From: Phytophthora colocasiae
Taxonomy: Eukaryota; Oomycota; Peronosporomycetes; Peronosporales; Peronosporaceae
DNA: 64,000 bases
Reading direction: 5' to 3'
NCBI GenBank assembly: GCA_018806915.1
Contig: JAGKQI010000028.1
Span: 719,352 to 783,351 of the forward strand
Below, in pieces: positions 54,261 through 64,000 of the stretch. The notes below the pieces were generated by a model, which saw only the letters and a list, made by a program, of their open reading frames with translations, was not told where the DNA came from and ran no database searches. The number at the start of each line of letters is the position of its first letter. Position 1 is the first letter of the stretch. The translations under genes were made by a program, and so were the position numbers.

Positions 54261-56240
54261 ATGGGCGCCCAGGCAAGATCCGCTATCTACAACTTACCAA
54301 CATTGGTGAGAAGGCGATCTCTCTCAACCACAACGAAGAGATCGGCATGTGGCTGGCCGGGGATCACGTTCCCCCGCACTCCAGGCTTCATCTCCGTCGG
54401 ATCCAGGCGCTACCACGAATGGCAGAACCTCGCCATGAGCGCCACGACGGAGATCCCGCCGCCACCGCGTCCGAAGGAGCCATGGGAGCTTGGAGCCGGC
54501 GGTGGATCGCCCGAAGTACACCGAGCCGAAGGGGATCTTGAAGCGCCCTGTCCACACCTGGCTGTCGTGTCGCGCTGCCCCGGCTCGCCACCTACGTCGG
54601 ACCGGAATCCGAAGGAACGGCCGACTGGCGAGACAGGATCCAGTCAGGTGGATCCGATCCGTCAACGGCTAAGTTCCAAGCTCACCGCCGTGTCCGATTT
54701 TGAGCCAGAGGCCACAAAGGACGCTGCGCCAGCCTCATCGGACCAAGCGGGCGTCCTCACACACCCGGATCCGAGATCCACAGGCTCAGGATCCTCCGGA
54801 TCCTCTTCAGCTTGTCTGATTGAAGATCCGGCAACGTGTACTGTCTCTGGCCAGAGACTGGACGCCACCGTTGAGGATCGGCAGCATGTCCGTGCGACGG
54901 GCGACTACCATCACCCGACAAATCAGTCGGAGATGACGTTTGGATGCGCCCTGGGGCGAATATGCATGCCCCACTGCCAAAGTTGGTATGGGCATGCAGC
55001 GCGATGCAAGGCGCGTCTAACGAGCCATCGCACGCCTCCAACGGAGCTTCTAGAAGCCGAAGGGGCCATGTCGACACGCCTCCTTGAAGATCCGGAGGGC
55101 TGCTCCTGTCTCTGCACAGAGCCGGGACAATGATGCCGAAGGGTCGCCCCATAATCATGGGACAGGTGACCATCATTCAGATGGCACAGTCGGACCCAAG
55201 GTTTCGGGGTGCACCGGAGCCCACAGGAATGCCCAGGAACTCGGAGCGCTACCATTATACGCGCCCGATCAAGACCTTTCAAATGAGGTGCCTCACGCCT
55301 CCCAACTCCATCTACAAGCAAAGTCGGATCCTCACCTGACACAGCTTGAAGATCGGTGTCGCACATGCGACATGGGTCAAGGACGGAGCAGGTCCGAACA
55401 GTCGCCTGATTCCGCACTTAGTAGGGATCTGAGCCCCTCACATTCACACAAATATGAGCGAGCGGCGGAGACGGCCTGCAGGAAGGGCGCCGCCGATTGC
55501 GAGGCACCCAGGGCGATCTACGCGTGTACCAAGGGTGCTACAGATGCGCCTCGCCGAGGCGAAGACGATGGTGTGCGCCAAGGCAAGATTGAAGACTCAG
55601 GGGCGCCAGGGGATCCAGATCAAGGCGTGCCGGCACAAGAAGAGCTGGACCAACGGACGGCGACGTACGTGGAAGCGACGAAGACCCCAGAGGGCGATCC
55701 GAGAACTGGATGTGGTGCGCCGAAGGGTGATCCTGCTCGTGGAACCGGATTGGAAGCGGGGAGTGAAGTTGAGGACGTACCGAAGGAGGTACCGCTCCGG
55801 AGTCGGATCCCGCCAGGAGGAAGCTGGATCCTGTGTCCAGTGATCAGCCAGCAGTTGGGATGAGTGGAGATCTGTTACTGGATCCAGGGTGTGGAGATCG
55901 TGAAGGAGTCTTCGATCAGGATCTCGTGGTTGGATCCCGACCGGATCCCGTGGCTGAGTCCCAGCCGGATCTCGAGGTTGGTGCCCAGCCGGATCCTGGA
56001 TCCTTTGCCCGGTCACACGCTACAGTCAGATCATCGGATCTTGACGTGAAATCTCGGCCGGATCCCAGTAACGCGGAAGATCACGTCGACGATGGAGTTT
56101 TTGTCCACGAGAATGGTGGATCCTACGCGGAGGATCTTGAGAAGGAGATGGCGGTGCTACCAGAAGTTGTGACGGCAACGGTCGAAGTGAAGATCGAGGA
56201 TCTCCAAGTGGGGGATCCAGCCTCCAACACGCCTGAGGAG
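54261..56240 (+). pseudogene. Polyprotein linker between protease and reverse transcriptase
   Basis: A 2 kb stretch in several frames. Near the start, WVPTLVHGRPGKIRYLQLTN and ISLNHNEEIGMWLAG look like a folded segment. Most of the rest is low-complexity and rich in Asp, Pro, Ser and Arg because of the GGATCC content. Near 56120-56230, EMAVLPEVVTATVEVKIEDL precedes the RT. Such a long linker is unusual for gypsy elements. Confidence 0.5.
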
Positions 56241-57330
56241 ATCCGACGACTGGCGAATGAGATCTGGAAGTACAAGCACCTGCTGATCGGGAAGGGTAAT
56301 GCCTTACCGCCTCCTGCCGTAGGCGCGATCTGTGACATCGATGTGGGGAGACGCCAAGCCGATCGCCCAGCGAGTACGTAAAGTGGCACCGCAGTATCGC
56401 GAGAAACTTTCGGATCTGATCAGGGTTGCTACAAGCGAAGATTATCCAAGTCTCTACATCGCCGTGGGCCTCGCCAATCGTCGTGATCATCAAGAAGAAT
56501 GGCGTTGATATCAGGCTCTGCATCGACTACAGGCTGGTGAATAGCTTGACGAGGCTGATGGTATATCCTATGCCTCTCATCAATGATCTACTGGAGGATC
56601 TCGACGCCGTGTTGTGGTACTGTTCTCTCGATATGGCTAGTGGTTTTTGGGTCGTCTCTATGACGGATCGCGCAAGGGCCATCTCGGCATTTATCACTCC
56701 GTTTGGACTGTTTGAGTGGAACCGGATGCCGTTTGGTCTCAAGAATGCCCCGCAGATCTACCAGCGTTTGTTGGACAACGCCCTCTATGGTTCCTACGAT
56801 CCCGCCCACGGCCGGATCCGGATCCGCGTTGGATCTCTTCCGAGATGGGGATCCCGGAGACGAACGGTGAACAGTCTGTACTTGGACGAAGATCGTACAT
56901 CGACGACATCTTAGTGACCGCCGGATCCTGGGATCACCTGTGTGAGCGAGTGCATTTATTGTTGGAAGCCTGTGACAAGTGGAACTTGTCGATCAGCGTG
57001 GCCAAGAGTTTCTGGGGTCTGAAGAAGGTCGATTACCTGGGACACCGAGTGTCTAGCGAAGGACTAGAGGCACATCCGAAGGACCGAGAAGCGCTGGTGG
57101 ATCTTGCATTCCCGAGATCGCTGCGGGCTATGCAATCTTTCTTGGGTAGCCTAAACTACTACGCTCGATTCATCGAGGACATGGCGGTCTACGCGTCGGT
57201 ACTCTACGAACTGAGGGAGGTCGACTTCGCGGAGTTAAGGTCCAGCCGCAAGATCCTGCAGCCAACCGACTCTGTGATCAAGGACCCCGAGGATCCGTCG
57301 AGCCCGAGAGATCCGGATGAGAAGTGGATC
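56240..57330 (+). pseudogene. Ty3/gypsy reverse transcriptase of the giant element
   Basis: After RRLANEIWKYKHLLIGKGNA the frame shifts near 56345 to AKPIAQRVRKVAPQYREKL and LLQAKIIQVSTSPWASPIVV. Core blocks: IRLCIDYRLVNSLTRLMVYP, LDMASGFWVVSMTD, FEWNRMPFGLKNAPQIYQRL and, after a frame change in 56810-56900, RRSYIDDILVTAGSWDHL, whose YIDD is the catalytic pair. KVDYLGHRVSSEGLEAHPK and FLGSLNYYARFIEDMA follow. Apart from the frame changes all catalytic motifs are kept. Confidence 0.88.
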
Positions 57331-57830
57331 CGTGCTTCAGCCGCTTTCGAGGCCCTGAAGAGGAAGATCGCTATGACTCCTACGCTTCGGCATTTCGATC
57401 CCGACAAGCAACCGGTGGTGATTGTCTACGCCAGTGAATGGGCCATTTCAGCTTCCTGACGCAGGATCACGATGGAATCTACATGCCGGTGATGTTCGTT
57501 AGCAGATCCCTGAAACCGAACGAAGTGAACTATGGGATCGTAGAGAAGGAGGTGCTGGCATTGCTAAGGATCCTGGATCTCGGATATTCCATGTTGGTTG
57601 GACGACGGATCCGGGTCCTAACCAGGCACTCTACCCTCCGGTGGTTGTTCCGTTCTACCGGACTACAAGGAAGGTTGGGCCAATGGGCAGCGCTGTTATC
57701 GCCTTGGACCTTGGAGATCACGAAGTGTACGAAAGGGGAGGACGAGATCCTCGGATCCCTCGCCGCAAGTATCACCCCGAGATCCGAGGTGGATCGCTCC
57801 AGTGAACATCGCCCCGAGGAAAGAGCCACG
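57331..57830 (+). pseudogene. Native gypsy RNase H, catalytic residues replaced
   Basis: ASAAFEALKRKIAMTPTLRH is the usual RT-RNase H hinge. The first strand reads VVIVYASEWAISAS where active gypsy enzymes have TDAS, so Asp is Tyr. VNYGIVEKEVLAL keeps the Glu. RVLTRHSTLRWL replaces the TDH Asp by Arg. KGEDEILGSLAA keeps the last Asp. Fold and length are normal, so it may serve as a connection-like tether rather than an enzyme. A small frame change lies near 57455. Confidence 0.8.
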
Positions 57831-57859
57831 CCGAGCGGTCCAGATGCCAGTACCAACCG

Positions 57860-58290
57860 TAGGACCGGAGGAAGAGTTGTGGGTGGTTAGTTTCGACGGA
57901 TCCGCCAGGGTGAAACGTGGCGGTGGGTCCTTCAGCGCGATCGTGTGGAAGTTACCTGAATGGAGGATGATTAAGGCCGCATCTCGATACGCAGAGAACC
58001 TGACAGTCAACGGAAGCGGGAGTACAACGGACTTCTATTATGTTTCGAGTTACTTGAGGATCTGGCTAAGGGGCGACTTGTTATCTGCGGAGATTCGAAT
58101 CTGGTGATCCGCCAGATGCGCGGCGAGATCGACTGTAGCGCCGGCCCTGACGTTACTGAGACAGAAGGCGCTAATGCGGCTTCGGGAATGGCCGGATCAC
58201 GACCTGCTACATGTGAAACGAGCGTGGAACGCAAGCGCTGACAGCTTGGCCAGTGCAGCATTGCAACGAGAGAGCGGGACTACAATCGAC
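57860..58290 (+). pseudogene. Second, archaeal/plant-type RNase H (aRNH)
   Basis: ELWVVSFDGSARVKRGGGSF begins the domain with the first catalytic Asp. After a frame change near 58015, REYNGLLLCFELLEDLAKGR gives the Glu, LVICGDSNLVIRQMRGEI the second Asp, and, after another change near 58130, HVKRAWNASADSLASAAL the last Asp. The SFDGS, CGDSxLVxxQ and N-x-x-AD-x-LA pattern is that of plant-type RNase HI, distinct from the gypsy domain just upstream. Plant Tat and oomycete Chronos/Archon elements are known to carry such an added domain. Confidence 0.82.
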
Positions 58291-58479
58291 CAAGGGCGGA
58301 TCGCGACGATCTTGTCACTCTGAATCGGCTGGATGAGATTCGGACATCGGGATCTGAGGATCCGACACCACGTATCAGTGTAGTTGCTACTCGAAGACAA
58401 GCTAGAGAGGGGCGACCCCGAGTACTCGACGAGGAGTCCGTGCAACGGCTGAGGATCGACCGGATCCGACAAGCTTCCA

Positions 58480-59860
58480 GGACGAAGAAACATGGATCTC
58501 CAACCTGAAGTCGTTCCTGCGGGGACAGCTGACGGATCTGACTGCGGCCGAAGCCAAGACGTGCCGTCTGCTAGCAGACAATTTCGAGTTGACGAAGATG
58601 AATTGTTGTTCTATTGTGCACCTTCGCGAAGGGCCAGCCGATCGAGATGGGTTGTTACGACTGGTTATACCGGAGACGCTCCAGACGGACCTGCTTCATC
58701 ACTATCATAGCAGTTTAGAAGGAGGTCATCAAGGGATTGGCTGCACGTACCAGAGGATCAAGGATCACTTCTACTGGAGAGGACTCTTCAGATCTGTGCA
58801 ACAGTTCGTCGGAGAATGCGTGGACTGTGAGACGGGCAAGGGGCGACCTACGATCCGTGGTGTGTCGCCAGGCAACATTCAAGCCACTTACCCGTTTCAA
58901 GTGATCGCCATGGATCACATACCCTCGCTCCCAAGATCCGAGAACGGGAATACCGAACTTCTGGTATGGGTGGATCTCTTTACCGGCTACGTGATCGTCA
59001 ATGCCAATAACTCGCGAACAGCACAAGCGGTGGCGGAGTCCTATGAGATCTGTGTGTTTCGTCGTTTCGGCGCCAGCCAGGTGATCCGGCACGACCGAGA
59101 ACCCGGGTTCATGTCTGACTTCTTTCGTGCTTTCAACCGGATCCTAGGCCAGCGCCAGAGAGCCACTATGGCTTATCGACCACACGGCTGAACGGATGGT
59201 GCAGACGATTACTCGAGCAATCAAGATGTATGTTCAGAATCCCGACCAGAGAGATTGGGACGAGTATGCCGAACGCTTGACATTTGCTTTGAACACTGCA
59301 CAAGACCGGACTAGGGGCGACACGCCGTTCTACCTCGCACACGGTTGGGATCCCAAGACGACTCTGGAAGCAACGCTCTCCGTGGGGAATACCGGACGTC
59401 GAGATACAGATCCACGACGCTGGAGGTATAAGATCCAGCGACACTACCAACTGGCCAGGGCTGAGGTGAATGACCGCCTGAAGCAGGCGATCTCGGATCG
59501 TGCCGACCGGCAGAACGAGATGGCGACGCAGCACCCCATCGAGGCCGGATCCCAAGTGTGGCTGTTCTTAGACAGAGTGAAGGAGGGATACGCCAAGAAA
59601 CTGGCTCACCTGTGGCATGGACCGTTCCGTGTGGCGGAAATGACGAACGAGTATGCAGCCCGCCTGGAGATCGCCGGTACTGACTACCAGTTGTTCCCGG
59701 TGGTGCACATCTCCAAGTTGAAGCCAGTCAAGACATTTCCGGATCGACCGAAGATCCAGTTGACGGTGGACGAGACGGATCGTCTAGATTTTGACGAAGC
59801 CTTATTACCAGAAGACAGCTGGGATCGGATCTGGAAGACGGCGAGTTCGAGGTTGAACAG
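58480..59860 (+). pseudogene. Integrase of the giant element
   Basis: The HHCC zinc region reads LLHHYHSSLEGGHQG and CVDCETGKG. Core: PFQVIAMDHIPSLPR (first D), QVIRHDREPGFMSDFF (second D, HDREPG instead of the usual SDRGP) and, across a break near 59190, AYRPHG / TERMVQTITRAIK (E). LNTAQDRTRGDTPFYLAHGW and HLWHGPFRVAEMTNEYA form the C-terminal part, with QLFPVVHISKLKPVKTFPD. Confidence 0.88.
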
Positions 59861-59869
59861 ATCGTGGAT

Positions 59870-60059
59870 GTCAGGACGGGACGACTCCACGCGATATGGC
59901 CGGATCCGGCGAGAATTCCAAGTTTTCTGGAAAGGGTACGAGGATCCTACCTGGGTAGATGAAGCAGATCTGAACTGCGGCGCGTTACTGCATGAATTCC
60001 TCCAAGAACGAAGCAAAAAGAACCGTTTCCAAGCGATGCAGTCGCACGAAGAAGAGTAG
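59870..60059 (+). CDS. Chromodomain at the polyprotein C-terminus
   Basis: RREFQVFWKGYEDPTWVDEA then LNCGALLHEFLQERSKK, ending at 60059, matches the gypsy chromovirus chromodomain pattern (Y/F-x-V-x-W-K-G-Y, x-x-TW). It is in frame with the end of integrase. Such domains guide integration to modified chromatin. Confidence 0.8.
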
Positions 60060-60243
60060 GCGACGGGGGGTAGATCTTCACTGGTGAGGGCGCTCGCCAA
60101 TGTGGAGAAGAGAAGACTGGCAGTTTTACTGCGAGTGGACGCGATGTATGTTTGTATATGAAGAAAAGAAGACCGAGTTTCTGGAGAGAGCTAGAAAGCA
60201 GAACCAGAACCTGCGCTCGGATCCCGTCTAGAGCTCGTGTTTG

Positions 60244-60715
60244 GGACGAATTTTCTACCTGGATCCTCGGATTCTCGAAGCGGATCCATTTTGGAAGCTG
60301 GATCTCCGGACCCCGAGGCCGGATCCTCGGATCCTCGAAGCGGATCCACTTTGGAAGTTGGATCTCCGGATCCCGAGGCCGGATCCTCGGATCCTCGAAG
60401 CGGATCCATTTCGGAAGTTGGATCTCCGGACCCCGAGGCCGGATCCTCGGATCCTCGAAGCGGATCCACTTTGGAAGTTGGATCTCCGGATCCCGAGGCC
60501 GGATCCTCGGATCCTCGAAGCGGATTCATTTTGGAAGTTGGATCTCCGGACCCCGAGACCGGATCCTCGGATCCTCGAAGCGGATCCACTTTGGAGGTTG
60601 GATCTTCGGATCCCGAGGCCGGATCCTCGGATCCTCGAAGCGGATCCACTTTGGAAGTTGGATCTTCGGATCCCGAGGCCGGATCCTCGGATCCTCGATT
60701 TTGGAAGCCGGATCT
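60244..60715. repeat. 60 bp tandem repeat array with alternating 120 bp pattern
   Basis: About 7.5 copies of a 60 bp unit, each with GGCCGGATCCTCGGATCC near its middle. Successive units differ in a regular way (GGACCCCGAG then GGATCCCGAG; CATTT then CACTT), so the real unit of duplication is partly 120 bp. It lies 185 bp after the polyprotein stop. Long open frames in all phases here are a by-product of a unit length divisible by three. Confidence 0.95.
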
Positions 60716-60898
60716 TCGAGTTCCGAGGCCGGATCTTTGGATCCTCTGAGTCGAGTTTGTGGATCCGAAGGCTGGATCCCCAGTTCTTGATATTGGATCT
60801 CGAAGTGTATCTTAGCAAACCTGAAGATGGAGGACATGGATATCGGGTGAAGAAGACAGAAGACGGACAAGAAAATATATGGAGTTATGCAATGTGGC

Positions 60899-63800
60899 CT
60901 ACAGCGTTCTGGATCGGGCAGCGTCAGGATCGAACCCTGGCAGCAAGCGGACGAATTTATTGGAGAGCCGACTGGCACCAAGGTTGGGATGAGAGGATCC
61001 CAACCGGTAGTGAGTACGCCAACGATCCTTGCGATCACAGTCTCCGAGAGCGGCCAAGAGAGACTGCGGAGGATCCGTTCCGGCGGCAATGGCCTCAGCT
61101 CCCTGATACCAGGTTACATCCTCCATCGGCCCTGGGAAGTGAACGAAGTAGGGATCCAGCCACAAATCCAAGTCACAACACCCAGTCAAGCGCATCCTCT
61201 CGAAGATCTTGTTCTGAAGCTTGCGGTAGTTGTCCCGAGCATGGGATCCACGATTCTTTCGGCGACGGTAGAAGCTCGTGAACCAACTATCCATTCTTCG
61301 AAGCTCCATGGAGATCGGGAACGAATGCGTGCACTCCCAGATTGCTTGCAGGTTGGCCGACTCAAATGCGTCATACCAATTCAGGATCTCCGCGAGATGG
61401 GGAGACAAGTCGGGTTGGAAGGTATAAGGAGGCGGAGATCGGGATCCAAGATCTTTCCACGGCTCCGTTGCGTATAACTCGGTGATGTGTGCCTTGGAGA
61501 TGAGATCTGGAGCGTAACAGGCCGGGTCCAAAGCACCACGTCGAACGCGGAGAGGAAACAACCATCCAGGGCGGTAACAAGCGGTCATACCACCCGCAGA
61601 GAGTGTCTGGAGACTCAGAAGGCTGACCTGGTCCGCGATCCAAGGGGCTACCTCTTCGGGAGCCATCTCGCGCGGATCCTGGACGGCCGGAACGAACTCT
61701 GCCAGCGGGCCATAAGCTTTGAACTCGAAACCAGCAGTGTTTTCAGGAGGATCCGTCTTATCCACCACAGGAGACGCGGGATGTGAAGGACTAGACGCAG
61801 CGCTGGATCGAGATGTGGGAACTTCGCGGATCTCGATGGGGGCGGACGCCGACCCACCCCCAGATGGACGCCTGCGTAGATCCGACCGGGAGCGTGACAT
61901 GGCAGCTTTTATCTGCTCCTCGTCGAATTCCTCCGAGCCGCCGTCCGAGCTAGCTTCTTGGTCATCGCTCGAGACAGATCCAGCCGGATCTCCCTTGCCA
62001 GAGCTCTGCGATCCTTTGTGGGGTTTGGTCACAGTGACGGGAGGATCCGCAGAGGGCGTCGGATCCTGGATCACTGTGTTCTCACTCGACAGAGGTTTCT
62101 CATGAGGTTTGCTTGAAGAATGTACGTCCTTGGGATCTGCCGAGTCTGGATCTTGCTCGAGTATTCTTGCGTCGCGCCCCGGAGTCGAAATCCGGATTGT
62201 CGGTCGCATGGCTCGCCGTTTCAGGACGGGGACAGACGCAGGCTTGGCCGCGGCGGCAGGAGGATCTGCAAGATTGGTAGAGCGCTGGACCTTGCGTGGC
62301 GGCTCTTCTGGGAAGAAGAAAAGCTTCGCGGCGCCGACGCTTGGAAGACGAATTTTCTTGGTTCGCGGAAGCCTCAGAGTGCACGCTTGTGGTATTAGAC
62401 GAACTGCGCATGGCCGGCAGAGGCGATCGAAGCCAAGTTGCGAAGGGCCGACGTGCGCTCGTCTATCACACTGCGATGCTCTTCTTCCAGGGCGAGATGT
62501 TCCTGCTCGAGCGCGTCATACTTCAATTTTAGGTCTTGATGGTCGTGGTGAAGGCGCTTGAAATCTTCTTCGCTGGTCACTGCCTGTGCCAGCGACGCAG
62601 CAGTTGCTCCGGATTCACTCTCTTCAAACGCTGGATCTCGGCCCCTTGGTGCCGAAATAACTTGGATCCCTTCCCGGCGTAAGACTCTGTCTGGCCCTGA
62701 TCGCGTTCGAGGGTTATTAGTGAGACTTCTGGGCGTGGCCTTTCTGTCTCAGCTCTTTTGTGTCGCTGCTGTGGCTGCCCGGGCAGCTTCGTCGCGCCTC
62801 GAGGCGAATCCGGTCAAAGATCCGTACGCATCTGCTTCTGCTCTGTCGACTGGCTTCGGATCTTGTCGGAGCTCACGTTCAGCCTTCTCCCTGGCCTGGT
62901 CCGCTCGGAATCGCGTTGACGTTGTACCTTCCAGCAGATCGTTTTCGGCACTCCTGAGCGCCCTCAGACACGTTCTTCTCAGACCGCCTCTGTTGACGCT
63001 CTCCACCTCTTCGCGAGCGTTGAGGTTTTCCTGCCTTCAGACGCGCCCAGAGCTTCGCTGGCCCGGTCGAGTTTCTGGACATTGTGCGCATGGAACCCGA
63101 TGAAGATCTTTCCACGCCGACGCTCCGATTCTTGGCGAGAAGAACCCTCCAACTCAGCGATCCTTTCCCTTCGGACATGAAGCTCCAGCTTGAGCGTTTC
63201 TGACCGTCTTCACGAGGTTCTGATGGGGAGTTGGCTTGAGAGACTTCACGCAGCTGGTCACGATGGGCCCGCAGGCGCTCTTCAATCTTGCGGGCTTGCT
63301 GATCACAACGGATGATCGACTCCGCAAGTTGGACGCTGGTGCGGTCCCGCTCGAGTACAGCCGCGCTTCTCGCGTAGCTCTCTGCTGTCTTGCAACTTCG
63401 CCTCCAGCTCCCATTTGAACGCTGTAAGAGTTCCAGAAGATTCTTCACGTTGAAGTGCCACCTGAGATCCTGAGTTTCAACCGGAACCACTCGACGGATC
63501 TCACTACCGAGAAGTTTTTTCCAGCAATCCGGCGCTCGAGCCCCCGCAGCATAGCCTTGCAGGATTGCGTAGGCCTCCGCCGAAGAAGTTTCCAGATCCG
63601 AGTATTGGACTCCTTTAGAGTGTCGAATTCACGCAAATGATCCTTGAGCCGATCCAGATCTTGCACCGCTTCCCGCTTCGCCTTGCTTCGCCCTTGCCGG
63701 AGAGCAGCTTGAGAAACATTATACCGACGCTGCGCGAAGTTAATGAACGGTTGAGCAAGGTTCAGACGAGGCTGCAACAGACCATGGAGTTCTTCATTGT

Positions 63801-64000
63801 GTCGCCGCGCCGAAGTGAGATCCCGGAGCACTTGTTGGTAGCTGGTCTGCATCTCAGCGTATCCATCGGAGAGAGACTGGAGGGAAGCAACGGCAGCATA
63901 CACAGGATCCAGATCCGGGACCGTTGGAGTCGCGGCTACAGCGGGATCGGAAGGAGCGTGGTCACAATGGGGACATGGAGGCTGAGCCGCAGAGGAATCT
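60899..64000 (-). pseudogene. Antisense accessory frame of the giant element, runs off the right edge
   Basis: A minus-strand protein, broken by several frame changes, covers 3 kb. From the right edge: CPHCDHAPSDPAV, coiled-coil stretches (LQSLSDGYAEMQTSYQQVLR; LKLKYDALEQEHLALEEEH), basic patches (SSSKRRRREAFLLPRR), then a clean 436-residue frame (62209-60899) starting MRPTIRISTPGRDARI. That part has an acidic Ser-rich segment and a globular end with ACYRPGWLFPLRVRRGALD, WYDAFESANLQAIWECTHS, MDSWFTSFYRRRKN and DLDLWLDPYFVHFPGPMEDV. One break near 63510 would be mended by a single A in an A-run. No known domain. It is not env-like: no signal peptide or membrane helix is seen. Confidence 0.7.

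Larger units (their letters stand above)
49760..64000 (+). mobile_element. Giant GGATCC-rich Ty3/gypsy element, dual RNase H, open at right edge
   Basis: The order on the plus strand is: repeat-rich leader (49.8-51.1 kb), gag with zinc knuckles, protease, a long linker, reverse transcriptase, degenerate gypsy RNase H, archaeal/plant-type RNase H, integrase, chromodomain, repeat array (60.2-60.7 kb), then a minus-strand accessory frame to beyond 64.0 kb. The exact left end and LTRs are not resolved. If the accessory frame lies before the 3' LTR, as in plant Tat elements, the element exceeds 14 kb. The copy carries many frame breaks. Its domain set fits the oomycete Chronos/Archon-like groups described as having acquired a plant-type RNase H. 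Assignment to either group needs a tree. Confidence 0.85.

Noticed and set aside
60244..60715. Regular repeats resembling a CRISPR array
   Set aside because: There are no unique spacers, the whole 60 bp is repeated, and the context is a eukaryotic retroelement.
60241..61281. 346-residue plus-strand frame through the 60 bp array
   Set aside because: The unit length is divisible by three, so all frames stay open. The peptide is just the repeat and then antisense of the accessory frame.
60899..62209. Antisense frame as an env-like gene
   Set aside because: No signal peptide, transmembrane helix or Cys-rich ectodomain is present; it is acidic, coiled-coil and globular.
49820..64000. GGATCC excess as a cloning or adapter artefact (BamHI sites)
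   Set aside because: The sites are embedded in conserved coding sequence such as the gag knuckles, RT and integrase and vary in flanks, so they are genuine element sequence.

Overview
The window looks like nuclear DNA of a plant-pathogenic oomycete, most likely Phytophthora or a close relative. The reasons are: compact genes with 50-75 bp introns; a local expansion of START-like/FYVE-like zinc-finger proteins, a family typical of oomycetes; an oomycete-type initiator motif; and Ty3/gypsy elements of oomycete character, one with an added plant-type RNase H. No search could be run, so all family names rest on motifs read in the translation.

Layout. 1-5.1 kb: housekeeping genes on the minus strand (LTV1 ribosome-assembly factor, zuotin ribosome-associated J-protein) and a decayed aldo-keto reductase. 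5.5-12.3 kb: a PUT/APC-type amino-acid or polyamine permease pseudogene split by a 5.3 kb Ty3/gypsy element (5998-11320) with near-identical LTRs and a CACCT target duplication. 13-28 kb: START/FYVE gene A, permease 2, an IQ-motif protein and a giant VPS13-like lipid-transfer protein with a C-terminal PDZ-like domain. 28-47 kb: a GIY-YIG-like protein, START/FYVE genes B to F, a TMEM19/DUF92 membrane protein, permeases 3 and 4, and a broken coiled-coil gene. 47.3-49.8 kb: a 273 bp MITE and an intron-containing MULE transposase relic. 49.8-64 kb: one very large Ty3/gypsy chromovirus-like element that runs off the right edge.

Main result. The right-hand element combines several unusual traits: a native gypsy RNase H that has lost two catalytic aspartates, a second intact-looking archaeal/plant-type RNase H before the integrase, a long accessory reading frame on the opposite strand downstream of integrase, and extreme enrichment of GGATCC (over 100 copies by eye in 14 kb, about 3 expected). 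The first three resemble plant Tat-type elements.

How the genes relate. Apart from the housekeeping genes, the region is an interleaved cluster of two expanding families (START/FYVE-like proteins and permeases) invaded by transposons. Many genes carry single-base frame breaks. Some are clear decay; others may be sequence errors, and each is noted.
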